Shown in pieces: positions 1-12,264 of a stretch of 64,000 bases of DNA. The notes under the pieces are model-generated. The model was not told the DNA's origin, did no database searches, and was given only the letters and a program-made list of their open reading frames with translations. Both the position numbers and the translations under genes were made by a program. The stretch comes from Begonia masoniana (taxonomy: Eukaryota; Streptophyta; Magnoliopsida; Cucurbitales; Begoniaceae). The DNA lies in NCBI GenBank assembly GCA_022432975.1, contig CM039505.1:17969716-18033715 (forward strand), given 5' to 3'. How positions within the stretch are numbered: position 1 is the first letter of the stretch; each line of letters begins with the position of its first letter.

Positions 1-972
1 CTCCAAAAACCACTTCCATGAGACTTGGGATTCTGACTCCACGTTGGCAACAGCAATAGGATATATGCCATTGTTGCCACCAATACTCACAGCCGTGAGT
101 AATTGGCCGGGGCAGGCTCCCTTCAGATGAAATCCATCTAAACAAATAAGAGGTCTGTTCATATCCAACAAACCTGCTTTGCAAGCAGTCATACACATGT
201 ACATTCTTTTAAATATCATCTTCTCCTTTCTATCCTCAACCACCAGGTCACCATCTATTACCAGTGTGCTACCTGGATTAGATCTTAATATTTCAGCTCC
301 GTAAGAACGAAGTATCTTCAGTTGTTCTTCGTTTCTCCCGTAATTAACTTCTTTTGCTTGGGTTCTTCCTCTTCTCGCAATGCTTGGCTTAATGTTAACT
401 TTATGTTCCCGCCTTAATGTCTCAATAATATCATGAATGGGCCAGTCAGGTTGACTTTTGAACCTATCTGCATAAGTTGTTGCCAACCATTTTGCCGTCG
501 CGTGTCGATTATCCAATACCCTTACACAATTGTGATCGTTACAGTATGACTTTATTTGTAAGGTGGCCTCATTTTGCATGGCTGAAGCATGCAGATGCCA
601 TTGACAATCTACTCCTTCACATTTTGCCGTCAGTCTGTTCCTCCCACTTTTAACGATCATGATATCATATCATTTTTTCAAAGAATAGTCTCGTATTTCA
701 TTTCTAATGGCCTGCAAAGATATATATTGTCTACTCAAAGAAAAATCACCAGAATCTGCAGCCCTTGTTTGTCTGCTTTGCACCTCTTCATCCTCAGAAT
801 TGAATGGTTCTCGTAGCTCATCGTCTAAAGTTTGAGAAATTCAACATACTTGTATTTGTCCATCACCCTCTAAGTGATCAAATGGTTGAATATCACCGTA
901 TATGAGAGCATCCTCCTCCATATATCAGTCTATGTTTGAAGGCTCATTTACATCATCCAATCTCTCAGCCAT
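1..972 (-). pseudogene. MULE transposase, N-terminal half, decayed
   Basis: Conceptual translation on the minus strand from an ATG at 970-972 gives an acidic N-terminus, then a MuDR-type DNA-binding region (CEGVDCQWHLHAS, followed by NRHATAKW) and the start of the MULE catalytic domain (CLDGFHLKGACPGQLLTAVS, which carries the first catalytic Asp). Several in-frame stops interrupt the N-terminal part. The protein is clearly of the same family as the transposase in the MULE at 15971-21076, and even the order of segments is the same. It is truncated by the window edge, so the rest of the catalytic domain and the SWIM finger cannot be judged. The element is probably not autonomous. Confidence 0.75.
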
Positions 973-1139
973 TTACGACAATTATCTGTACAAAAATCAA
1001 AATGTTATTCATTCAAGTTAAACAATATCCTATGAATTGAATACAAAATAGTTTTGACAATAAGATAATTTCACATACATCAATAAACGAACAGAAAAAT
1101 TGAAAAAGAAAAAAAAATTTAATTTTCTACCAATTTAGC

Positions 1140-1680
1140 CTTCGGCCGGACGAACGCTATATATAGAGTCCGTCCGATTCGCATTAAAGGCTTCCAATCG
1201 GAAGGACGCGAAAATATAGAGTCGGTCCGATTCGCTGCCTCTTCCCATTTTCAAGTTAGGGCTCAGGATTATTGCGTTATTTATATTACAACTTGAAGTA
1301 AATGATTCAGACTTGATAAAGTAATTACCAGAAGCGCTTTTTTGTCGTAAATCTACGAAAAAATACAAGAGTCGAGAGAAAAGTCCAATTTCGTTGTCTT
1401 CTGTCGCCATTGAAAAGTCCAAATTTTGCTTTCTGCAACGCTTATAAACGATTCCCTGGCCGGACTCTATATTTTCGCGTCTGTTCGGGTAAATTTGTAA
1501 GTTAGCCCAGACGAACAGTGAAATTTAGAGTCCGAACGGACTACGTGGAGCAACATGGCAGCTTCTTATTGAACGAAAAGGGCGGACGGACTCTATTTGA
1601 TTCAGTCCGTCCGGTCTGCGGCCAATATTACGTCCGGACGGATGCAATCAAAGTCCATCCGTCCGGCGTGGTCAGAATTG
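1140..1680. repeat. GTCCGTCCG-rich subterminal repeats of the left MULE
   Basis: Motifs such as GAGTCCGTCCGATTCG and GGACGGACTCTAT recur in both orientations. An exact 17-bp inverted pair (CGCGAAAATATAGAGTC) lies at 1207-1223 and 1463-1479. Subterminal repeats are common in Mutator-like elements and may bind transposase. Short open frames here are repeat-derived. Confidence 0.55.
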
Positions 1681-1780
1681 GCACATATTTGATACGTTAT
1701 GGTTTACATTGTTAAAAAAATTTCTTTGTGGTTGGAAATGAAAAATACTCGTAGTTTGTGGTCGGAATTGGTAATTTCCC

Positions 1781-2134
1781 AATTATTTAATGAAGGAGTA
1801 GTGCATCGATTCTTGGATTGCCTTTTTTAGACAGTTTCTGGTGCTCTCTGTCTTCTGATTCGCAGACATTCTCGATAATTGTGGTCCCACGTCATCATTA
1901 TCTCTCCACTACCTCTCTCTCCTATAGGCTTCGGTACTCCATTGGTCTCTTCTACACTGACCAAATCATTCTTCCATCTCTCTCTGCTTCAAGCTTTCCT
2001 TAAAATTTTCCTTCTTCATCGCTCTTCTCCGACGTTCCATCTTTTATTCTTTGTCATTGTACTTATGGAAGCCACTCTACAATTTTCTTACCGGCGGTGG
2101 AGATGGCAGCTGTGGGACTTCTAGCATCCCCACA
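1781..2134. other. Upstream and leader region of the Aux/IAA relic
   Basis: This stretch is CT-rich and precedes exon 1. It contains leader-like runs of CTCTCT but no clear TATA box, and no further gene is seen. Confidence 0.4.
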
Positions 2135-2487
2135 AATGAATCAACTGTCTCTGAAGTGGCGACTATGGAGAAAAACTATCTGGGTCAGTCGGAGGAGGAG
2201 TCCTATTTCTCCGGCGAGACCGAGCTCGAACTTGGCCTTGGCCTACTCATCGTCAGTAGAGGTGGCGGTGGAAGTGTCAAAGCCAGCGGATGGAGCGAGC
2301 CTGGTCGAATGTTGACTGCAAAAGACTTTCCTTCAGTTGTTTTTAATGGTGGTTTTTCTTCTTCGTCATCTTCTTCTTCTCGGACCTAAATTAGAGCTTC
2401 TTCGTCTTTTTCTGTTATGGCTGTTTCTGGGACTAAACGAGCTGCTGACTCTGTTTCTCGACAGGGTGGATCCCCCACTGGCTCCAG

Positions 2488-3311
2488 GTTTGATTGATCA
2501 ATTGCCCTCTTTTCTTGAAAATGGTTTTGTGGAAAACTTTGTGACCTTGTTATTAGAATTATAAGGATTTATAATTCTAGTTGGATCTAAATTGTTAAAC
2601 TAAAAATTATATATTATGTTATCATCAAGTTTAAGTCCATATTAAAGTGATTTAATATAGTTTCAACGGACTTTGGAGTATATTAAATATAATATGGTTA
2701 TATTATGTGTAGAGACACCAGGGGTAATTTACCAATTTGTGATGGGCAAACTGGTAAATTACCCAATTAGGTTTAATATAGGGTTATGGTCCCCAATTCA
2801 TAATTGAACCCTTTGCCTCTTAGAACTTCCATCATTCTAGAGAGACATTAGAAAGGGCAATTGTCGAATCGGAAGATCTACGTACCCGATCTACGGTATT
2901 TTGCATTCAAACAATGGATCCGGGTATGTCCTTCTTGCTTTAACGATTTACTTGTAATTTCTAACATATCGATTCAAGAACTGGGCTCTCGCTCTTTTCT
3001 GATTATGGAATTTATTCTAGATTCAATTACTCTGGTTATTTTTATTGAAACCAACACTTGTTTCTAAAAATGAAAAATCTCATCGAGTGAGGCATAATTT
3101 AGCAGGTTGATTAATCACAGAATGTAAAAATACGATAGTCTGTTACACCATATATAATTGAGTTAATGACAATTTCATCCTACAAATTACTATTATGACA
3201 ACATGAAAAACTTGAAGCACACAGATTAGATCATCATGAAAATCTGAAAAAAAAAATGATATTTTCAATTGAAAAATATGGTAATTACTGGTTGAACTGT
3301 GTTGTGAAAGC
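2488..3311. other. Intron 1 of the Aux/IAA relic
   Basis: The stretch lies between the exon 1 donor (CAG/GTTTGA) and the degenerate exon 2 acceptor. It is AT-rich. Short open frames here match nothing I recognise. A better conserved patch around 2700-2930 may be an old insertion, but no ends could be found. Confidence 0.5.
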
Positions 3312-3838
3312 AGCCAGGCAGTGCCCCCGTAAGAACATACAGGATGAACAGCTTGGTCAACCAAGAAAAAGCTTGGAGGGGTGAAGAAGAGGCAGCAAAA
3401 ACGCAAGACATATCGAAGAAGAAGGATTGTGAAGGGAAGAACAGCAGCTGCACAGCTGAAGGAAGAACAAATCATAGGTTTGTAAAATAACATGGATGGA
3501 GTGTTAATTGGGAGGAAATTGTATCTGAATGCTCCTTCTTCCTACCGGAGTTTAGCTCAAACTGTTCATCATATGTTTTTCCGGCCTACATCAGATATTT
3601 CCAATGGTACATCTCATTCTCTACATTCAACTCTTCCAATTTCTATCAAATAAAACTTAATAGAAGGATGTAAAGATGTTAAATGAGCAGGCTGGCTCGC
3701 AGCCTGCCCGCTCGACTCGTTACTGTAGCGAGTCGAGCCAAGCTCGGCTCGCTACAGTAACGAGCCGATTTGGCTCGGGTCACATTGACGAGCCGAGTCG
3801 AGCTCGGCCATCCGGGCTCGCGAGCCATCGATGACCGG

Positions 3839-6333
3839 TGTCACGACCCTCACACTATACCCTATTTTCCTGAAAGAATTTTTTTTTTGTCGTTCATTTT
3901 ATACATACAAACTTTAAATCTTACGTTCGAGCGGAAATAAAACTCTTAAAATCGGAATTGAAATTGTTAACGACGTTTGAAAACTACTTTGAAAGTCATC
4001 TGAAATAAACTTAAAACCATTAATTAAAATAATTAAAAACTAAAAGAAAACAATTAAAACAAAACTTATTATCTACGTTCGGCCAGCGAAACAAACAGAA
4101 CAGGGGGCGATCGATCGCCCCAAACGGGCGATCGATCGCCCCAGGAGCGATCGCCAGGCAAGAAGGGGCGATCGATCGCCATGCTTTCTGGAATTTTTCC
4201 AGAGAGCACAGCTCCCTCCTTCCTTTCTTTCTTCTTCTCTCTTTCTTCCTTCGTTTCTTTCACGCCCTGCACACCGCACTCACACACACAACACACAACC
4301 AGACACTCCTCTCCTTTCTCCTTCCTTCATCACACACCATTACATTTCACAAAACACACTTCTACACAATAACACTATCACACACGTACATTGCACACGC
4401 TATCAATTACCCGTTTACCGACTCAAAACATATTTAAAATATAACCAGACTTCGTAAAAACAAATCGCGTGGTTCGATTTAAAAACTGAACGATTCCCCT
4501 AATATCAAACATTTACAAAATACATTTTCAAAATGTTTTAAAACTCAAAACGTAACCTATCCACTATACAGAACCAAACATCCTAAAATGTCTCTAACTA
4601 TACAATAATTCATAATAAGCCCAGTTCGCCCAAAAACCCTCAAAATACCTAAGCGTTATCCCCACGGGTCAACATACGCGACCACTGCTCATGCACACCA
4701 CCGCGATCGTTCTTCTTCAACCATCCTGTACATCGGGCGGAGGAACATCGTCCTCACCTGCTTCTATGTCACCTACACCATACAGACACACTATGAGCTA
4801 AACGCTCAGTAAATTCTACGTAAATGCAGATGCGTGCAGTGCATATGAAGTTCAGAAATCATGCATAACATACAGATTGTGGCAGACAGAATATCACCGA
4901 GATCTCATCCCCCTAACTGGAGAAAGCCCATCCAGCGGTCGGACTACTCTTTCCAGTTAGAGGAGGGGGGTACACGCTTACAACACGTACAGCCGTGCCT
5001 GAGCCCCACCTCGCGTGACCAGATAACAGATTACGTATTTTATTACATTATATGAGATGTGGTATTGGTCAGACCCTTAATCGGTCCACACAATAGATCG
5101 ATAGCCCCCTTTCGGGCCACATCGGTTTTCTGAAAACATCGTGCGGAAATTCATTTTCATGCTTAGTTAAAATACGTGATGCATGAACAGTTATAAGCAT
5201 AAAATAACAACCACCATGCATACCATCAAGACGAATAAAAATATAACCTATAAAACAACTAACCTAACTACCCAACCAAAGCAATTTAAACAGACAATAC
5301 ACTAAGATCCTCGACGCAACATTGAAGTACGGTGTAGGCCAATCGGCCAGAGTAAGTCACGAGAACTTACCTCGTGCGCGGTGAATTTCGAGCTCCTTCC
5401 ATGAGCGTTGTTTGTCTGAGGCAAAACACAACAATTAACATTAACATAAGATTTAACCGTTAAACGTCCAAATTTAACGAAACCTTAACTAAGAAAATTC
5501 TCCTAAAATTCTAACTTAGCTCAATGAGGCGTTTTCATCCATCAAATAATGCTCGATACCTCGAAATCACTATTAACGAGTTTTCCCCCAAAACTCGAAA
5601 ATTGCTAAATCTCTAACATTCGTCCTAAATAGATAACTCTATCCAATAACGCTCAATACGTTCATTATATTTACAAATAGGGTAGAGCTATCGATTTCGA
5701 ACCATAAACCGCGTTTTTACAAAACCTAAACAAAACCCTAACCGTTAAACTTTGGGAAAACTACGAATAGACTTTCCAAAACCATATATTCTTACCTAGA
5801 ATCAAGTTTGGGGAAGAAAACGTGAAGGACGGAGGAAGAACGGACGTCGGAAGTGGGGAATCACCGTTGATCGCCAAAGGGAAAGGAGAACGCGCAGGAA
5901 GAGAAGAAATGGCGTGGAGAAGAAGAAAAACAAATTATTTTAATTTAAATTTTGACTTTGCAAATTACCATTTTGCCCTTCCTTTGATTTTCTATTAGTT
6001 TCGTCCTTTGTTTCGTTATTTAATCGACGATTCGTTTTCTCCAAATTTCCTTACTTCACCCATAGTTCCAACTTATTACCAGGGTTCTTTTAAAACTGTC
6101 CGTTTGCAAAACGGACATCGTTTACTATTTTTACCAAAGTATCCTTTACATAACGATAAGAGTAATTTTCGTAAAATTAGCGTTAAATTCCTAAAATTCT
6201 CAAAATTTTTAAAATCCTTATTAATTATTAGGATCGTAATAAAGCTTTCTTTTTGAAAAACTGACTTGATTAGACATATTTACAAAAATGCCATTTACAT
6301 TAAATATTAGATTCCATACAGCCGGATATTACA
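3839..6333 (-). repeat. 3' LTR of the first Tekay element
   Basis: This 2495-bp LTR begins TG and ends CA and matches 12265-14770 almost throughout. It contains a cluster of GCGATCGATCGC palindromes (4107-4179) and a stem-loop around 4184-4207, a CT-rich stretch, and short antisense open frames that are not genes. Confidence 0.93.
4107..4207. repeat. GCGA-N4-TCGC palindrome cluster plus stem-loop (3' LTR, first Tekay)
   Basis: GCGATCGATCGC occurs at 4107-4118, 4128-4139 and 4168-4179, and GCGATCGC at 4147-4154. A hairpin with arms (T)CTGGAA/TTCCAGA follows at once. The cluster lies about 270 bp from the primer-binding-site end of the LTR sequence. Confidence 0.85.
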
Positions 6334-6355
6334 ATCCATCCACCTTATTTAAAAT
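6334..6355 (-). other. Polypurine tract of the first Tekay element
   Basis: Read on the minus strand, AATAAGGTGGATGGAT abuts the TGTAATATCC start of the 3' LTR. This is the expected plus-strand primer site. Confidence 0.75.
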
Positions 6356-6373
6356 TTTGTCCTCAAAATTTGC

Positions 6374-9300
6374 CTATACAAACAACTCGGGATACCAAGT
6401 CATCATATCTTGCTGTCGCTCCCAAGTCGCTTCTTCAACCTCGTGGTTCCGCCATAGTACTTTAATTAGCGGAATCTCTTTGTTGCGCAACACCTTGATG
6501 GAAGACTCCAAAATACGTACTGGCCTCTCCTCATAAGTCAAGGTAGGCTGTACATCGACTTCTGTTGCCTTCACGACATGTGATGGATCGCGCAGACACC
6601 TCCGAAGCATCGATACGTGAAATACATCGTGGATACCCTCTATAGAAGTCGGAAGCTCTAATCTGTACGCCATCTTCCCGATCCTCTTCAGAATAGGAAA
6701 GGGCCCCACATATCGAGGGTTTAACTTACCCCTCCTTCCAAATCTTGCAACGCCTTTAAACGAAGAAACTTTAAGATAAACCTCGTCACCTTCTTCGAAC
6801 TCTAGCTCTCTCCGTCTCGTGTCAGCATAGCTCTTCTGTCTGCTCTGAGCTACCTCTATACGCTGTCGGATAATGGCAATCTTCTCTGCCGTTTGCTGTA
6901 GAATCTCTGGACCAACGATGTTGGCCTCGCCAACCTCGTCCCAATATAACGGAGACCTACACTTTCGACCATATAAGGCTTCATACGAAGCCATACCGAT
7001 GGTAGCCTGGAAGCTGTTGTTATAAGAGAACTCGATCAGTGGCAAATACCTGCTCCACGATCCCTGAAACTCCAGCACACAGGCTCTGAGCATATCCTCG
7101 AGAATCTGATTAGTCCTCTCTGTCTGTCCATCAGTCTGAGGATGAAATGTCGTGCTGAAATTAAGCTGAGTCCCCCATAGCTTTATGCAGGCTCTTCCAG
7201 AACTTCGAAGTAAATCTCGGATCACGATCTGAGACAATAGAAACTGGCACTCCATGCAGTCTAACAATCTCCTGCACGTAAAGCTCGACAAGCTGGTCCA
7301 TAGAAGATGCCATCCTCACAGATAAGAAGTGGACCAACTTTGTCAATCGGTCCACTATCACCCAAACACCATCATGGCTCTTCGTCGTCTTCGGGAGTCC
7401 CACAATAAAATCCATGGAGATCTGCTCCCATTTCCACTCCGGAATCGGCAGTGGCAATAACGTTCCGGCCGGTCTCTGGTGCTCTGCCTTTACCTGTTGA
7501 CAGACTAGACAAGTTTTAACGTACTTGGCGACCTCTCTCTTCATATTTGGCCACCAGAAATGCTGTTTTAAATCCCGGTACATCTTAGTACTTCCCGGGT
7601 GCACAGAATATGCCGAAGAATGTGTCTCGGCCAATATCTCCTTCTTCAGATCCTCGTCGTTAGGCACGTACCACCTATGCCTGAACTTCAGAATAGCATC
7701 ATCTGATAAGTGAAAATCTGACTAGTCACCCAACGTCATACTCGATCGAAGCTCCTCACACTCCGTATCATTCTGCTGAGCTTCGCGTATCCTATCCAGA
7801 ATGGTCGGCCTGAGAGAAATGTTGGTGAACATACTGGATAACTCTGCCACTATCTCCACATCGAACCTCTCAATCTCAGACCACAGCATGACTGACATCG
7901 CTGCTAGTGAAGGCTGACTCGTAGAAGGCACTCTACTCAAAGCATCATCAACCTTGTTCGCCTTTCCTGGATGGTACTTGATATCAAGATCATAATCTTT
8001 GACGAACTCAAGCCACCGTCTCTGTCGCATATTCAGCTCCTTCTGCGTAAATAAATACTTCAAGCTCTTGTGGTCGAAAAATATCTCGCACTGCTGCCCA
8101 TATAAATAATGTCTCCATATCTTCAGTGCGAAGACCACAGCTGCTAACTCAAGGTCGTGCGTAGGGTAATTCTGCTCGTACGGCTTCAGCTGCCGAGAAG
8201 CATAAGCAATAACTCTTCCCTCCTGCATCAATACACAACCGAGTCCAACTCCAGACGCATCACAATAAATACTAAACTTGTCACCTTTAACAGGTAGCGC
8301 CAATACTGGAGCGGTGGTCAATCTCTGTTTTAACTCCATAAAACTGCTGTCACAAGTAGCCGACCATATAAATCTCTCGTTCTTCCGAGTCAATCGTGAA
8401 AGAGGAACCGCGATCTTCGAAAATCCCTCTATGAACTTCTGATAATAACCAGCGAATCCAAGAAATCCACGCACCTCACGTACGTTCTTTGGCTGCGGCC
8501 AATCTCTAACCACCTGAATCTTGCTCGGATCCACAGAAACTCCATCCTGTGATATAATATGGCCAAGAAAACTGACCCGATCCAACCAAAACTCGCATTT
8601 AGAGAACTTTGGATATAGTTGGCGTTGACTCAGAATTCGTAATACAATCCTCAAATGCTCCTCGTGTTCTTCCTTCGTCTTAGAGTAAATCAGGATATCG
8701 TCGATGAAAACCACCATGAACTTGTCCAAGTACTCCTTGAAGACACGGTTCATCAAATCCATAAACGATGCAGGGGCATTAGTAAGTCCAAAAGACATGA
8801 CAATGAACTCATAATACTCATACCTCGTTCGGAATGTCGTTTTCTGAATATCATCTCTCCGGACCTTCAGCTGATAATAACCCGAGCGTAGGTCAATCTT
8901 GGAAAATACTCGGGTAACCTGCAGCTGATCAAATAGGTCATCAATCCGAGGCAACGGATATTTATTCTTCACCGTCAATTTGTTCAACTCTCTGTAATCG
9001 ATGCACATCCTGAGGGTCCCGTCTTTCTTCTTGACAAACAGAACGGGCGCACCCCAGGGTGAAACACTGGGTCGGATAAAACCCTTCTCTAACAACTCAT
9101 CAAGCTGAGTCCTCAGCTCTCTCAACTCAGCTGGTGCCAACCGATACGGGTTTTTAAACCTTGGCGCGGTATTCGGATAGACACCAATAGTGAACTCAAT
9201 CTCCCGGTCTGGCGATAGTCCGGGAAAATCATCAAGGAATATCTCAGAGAACTCTCTGACTATAGGAATGTCGCTCGGCTTTACTCCGCTGAGCAACTGA

Positions 9301-12100
9301 ACATCAAATACTGAAGCTAAATAAATAGAGCACGCACCTTTAAACTGCTCGTTGACCTTCATGGAATAAGAAGTAGGCGATCCGCTCAATCTGCTCATTG
9401 GCTGATAAGAAAACTCGGCTTTACCCGGGGGTCGGAAGGTCACAATCCCGGATCGACAATCGATGGTGGCGAAGTGCTGTGCAAGCCAGTCCATCCCAAA
9501 GATAAGATCATACCGCTCTATGCTCATAACTATCAAACGAGCAAAAAGGATAATATCCCCCACTGAGATGACGTTGCCCTGGAGAATACGTTCTGACTGC
9601 ATAAGCTCTCCTGAAGGCAGCATCACTCTATACTCGACCCCAGCTAACTCAGACTCTAATCCCAATCTAGTCATGCATGCAGTCGATATGAAGGAGTGTG
9701 TAGCTTCCGTATCCATCAAAGTAAAAACAGCGGTGCCCATAATCAGAATGGTACCTGCAATCACAGAGGGCTGAGCCTCGTCGTCGACATCGCCAGGCTC
9801 AATAAATGCAAAAAACCTCGGCATAACCCTCCTCTGATCACCGCCTGACAAATCTCGGCCGGGCTTCGGGCAATCCTTGACGTAATGGCCAATTGTTGTG
9901 AGCCAAACCTTAACTAAGCTCCTGCAACAGCTTAAAGAGATCGTTAGCTACTCCAGTGCTCGGCCAAGCCGAGTAACTTCAAGAACAGAAAACCAAACGT
10001 GCTAAATGCAGAACAAACAGAAACTTAAGCGTGAATGGTGTCGTGCGAGTGAAGTGAGTGTAAGATGAAAAGCGTGGTCCAGTTAATTCAACAAAGATTT
10101 ACACAACCTCAAGTCGGTCAGCTAACCAATGTTTAGCTCCGACAGAACGCTTTTCCGGAGGAAGGCGTCGACTTGAGGAACCGGTTCTGTCCACCTCCTT
10201 CTGGTTTCCAGCCCTCGATAGGGAGGAGAGGAGAATGGTGCTAGAGTTCAACAACAACCTCGGGTTGTTGAACTAGGAGGCTATCTCCTATTCGGCGAAG
10301 CCGAAGCTTACCTGCGCGGCGAAATGCCTTCGCTGTTCCTCTCGTAGGGAAACGGTCTACTTCTTCTCATAAACTGAACCAACCATTACAGACACCAATA
10401 GCGATGATAAATAGTACCTAGTGGCTGGAGAACATTTGAAAATTGGCGAGAACCGTTGAAGGTGCGGGAAGAAGAGCAGTCGAGATTCCTCTGTCGCTAG
10501 GGCTTCGAGGGTAGCCCTGTTTCCGTCAGCTCGCCGGTTTCCTTGCACGGCAACTTCTCCGACACAATTGCAGCAGCGATTCGGGCCGAAAATGGAAGTG
10601 GTCCCCTCCATCTCCGAGTGCAGTCGCCGAATGTCGCCTCTGGTTTTGATTCACGGTGAAGGCTTCATTTGGTTCTCTTCATTAACAGCAGCGGCCCGGT
10701 TCTTCAAGTAGCAAGTGGTCCGGTTCTTCAATGCACAGCAAATTGGTTTTCTTCATTAACCCACTCCCTTGGTTCTCAAGCCAATTAAAACCAAACCAAG
10801 CCACATCTAATCCTACCAAGCATCTAGCCCTAAATGCCTAACATGCATGCTTATATAAAATCTTAACAAAAAGGCCAATGTTTGCCCAATAAATTTTAAA
10901 ATAAAAAATACATAAAATCAATGCTCGGGAAGACAAATTCCCATATGAGCTTCTGGTTCTCCAAGCCTTGTCTCCCAAGCAATGACGTGCTTCGGTTGCT
11001 CCGGATCTTGAGCTTCCATCTCCCACTTTACATCGGTGAGTACGTCTTCCAATTCGGTGTAAGAAATGTCACCTGCAAAAGAGTAAAGTGTGTAAGTACA
11101 TAAATTAGATAAAACATGTGAATGTACCTGTGATCGTGTGATGGGCCTACGGGGCACAACACCAATCTCCTCACATCTAAAACATCTATTAGTGCCAACA
11201 CGGCACTCACCACTGTGCTCCCTCTGGCATATGGGACACCACGGTATCTGAGAAGCCCCCTGCACTTGCTTCCCCTTACCCCGATCATTACCTCCTTCAA
11301 GAGGTCTCTTCACACCCCTCTGCTCCTGCTGGGGCTGTGCTCTAGGTTGCCAACCTCGGTTCTGCGACTGAGGTCGGATCTCACGGAAGAAGCCCTTAGC
11401 TGGCTCCCTCGATCTAACACAAGTAGCTCTGGCAGCCTCGATATCCAGAGCTCTAGCTGTAATGTCAGAATAGGGCACATCGATAATACCTGATACAACA
11501 ACGTGCATTCGAATCTCCGGATTAAATCCCTCCATAAAAGGGTGCACCTTCTCCTCATTGTCGCTGACAAGGCGCGGAGCAAATCGCGATAAGGTCTCCA
11601 ACTTCCGGATATACTCTGCAACTGAACCTGTCTGCTTCAGCTGCGTAAACTCATTCCTCTTTGCCGTCCTCACTGTGCGGTTGAAGTACTTGTCGAAGAA
11701 TACGGTCTTAAACAGCTCCCAAGTCATAACTGATACGTCCGTCGTCGACTTGATCGAATCCCACCAGAAACGGGCGTCTAATGCCAGGTGGAAAGTAACA
11801 TAAGCCATCTTACTCTCGTTCCCTACCTCTGCATAATTCAGTATATCCTCCATCACCCAAATCCATTCCTCAGCAACTGTTGCATCCGATGATCGGCAGT
11901 CAAATACTGGAGGTCGGAGGCTTTTGAAACTTCTGCATGCCCTGGTTGTTAGGAACCACCAACTCTTGGGCCCTCTGATTCTCTCGATTCACTAAACTCT
12001 CAATTTGTTGTGCCTGCCGGTCCATATGCTGAGACTGATAGTCCAGCAATTCCGTAAGTCGATCTAAAGCGTCGTCTCTAGGATCCTTTCCTCGAACCAT
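6374..12100 (-). pseudogene. Gag-pol polyprotein of the first Tekay element, disrupted
   Basis: Gag starts at an ATG ending at 12100, shifts frame near 11880, and runs to a zinc knuckle (CFRCEEIG) that is cut at 11166 by a solo LTR and resumes at 9893 (GHYVKDCP). Protease follows with [10 protein letters not shown], where the usual active-site Gly is Glu. RT shows FIDDILIYS, RNase H shows [14 protein letters not shown] stop at 7720-7722 separates RNase H from integrase, which has [13 protein letters not shown] and CLVCQQVK of the zinc-binding domain, then MDFIVGLP, SDRDPRF and LIEFSYNN for the catalytic triad. A further frameshift lies near 7180. The tail ending YPELFV is the chromodomain-like region that targets chromoviruses to chromatin. 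No functional protein is expected. Confidence 0.9.
9894..11161. mobile_element. Solo LTR inserted in the Tekay gag
   Basis: The insert starts TGTTGTGAGCC and ends GGGCACAACA, with perfect 7-bp terminal inverted repeats. It is flanked by the 5-bp TSD CCAAT at 9889-9893 and 11162-11166. Taking it out reconnects the zinc-knuckle codons of gag. No primer-binding site, polypurine tract or coding region is seen inside the 1268 bp, so a solo LTR is the best reading; a TRIM-like unit is possible. The orientation is unknown. Confidence 0.85.
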
Positions 12101-12246
12101 ATTGTATAAAGCCTATAAAGTTTAAACAGATAATCCTAAGAAACAAAACAAAGAAATACAACAGAACATACTTACAGTTGAAGAAGGACGTTCGCGTAGT
12201 GGCATGCGCAGTTGAGCAGTCTACAGAACTGTTTTTAAAATCCGAG

Positions 12247-12264
12247 GGCTCTGATACCATAAAT
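12247..12264 (-). other. Primer-binding site of the first Tekay element
   Basis: On the minus strand TATGGTATCAGAGC lies a few bases after the 5' LTR end. TGGTATCAGAGC is the usual plant site complementary to the 3' end of initiator tRNA-Met. Confidence 0.85.

Larger units (their letters stand above)
1..1780 (-). mobile_element. Mutator-like element, right-hand part (continues past left edge)
   Basis: A degenerate MULE transposase reads leftward off the window. Its outer sequence ends near 1780 in a stretch whose reverse complement begins GGGAAATTACCAATTCC, which resembles the terminus of the complete MULE at 15971-21076. The putative TSD would be the nine bases after 1780, but the partner end lies outside the window, so the boundary is unconfirmed. 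The subterminal region 1140-1680 is full of GTCCGTCCG-type motifs. Confidence 0.65.

Noticed and set aside
3143..3493. Minus-strand 116-codon open frame
   Set aside because: It is antisense to Aux/IAA exon 2 and has low-complexity text; the plus strand carries the recognisable domains.
4107..4179. GCGATCGC motifs suggesting cyanobacterial (HIP1) contamination
   Set aside because: The motifs lie inside LTRs of plant retrotransposons and recur in the same LTR context across the window.
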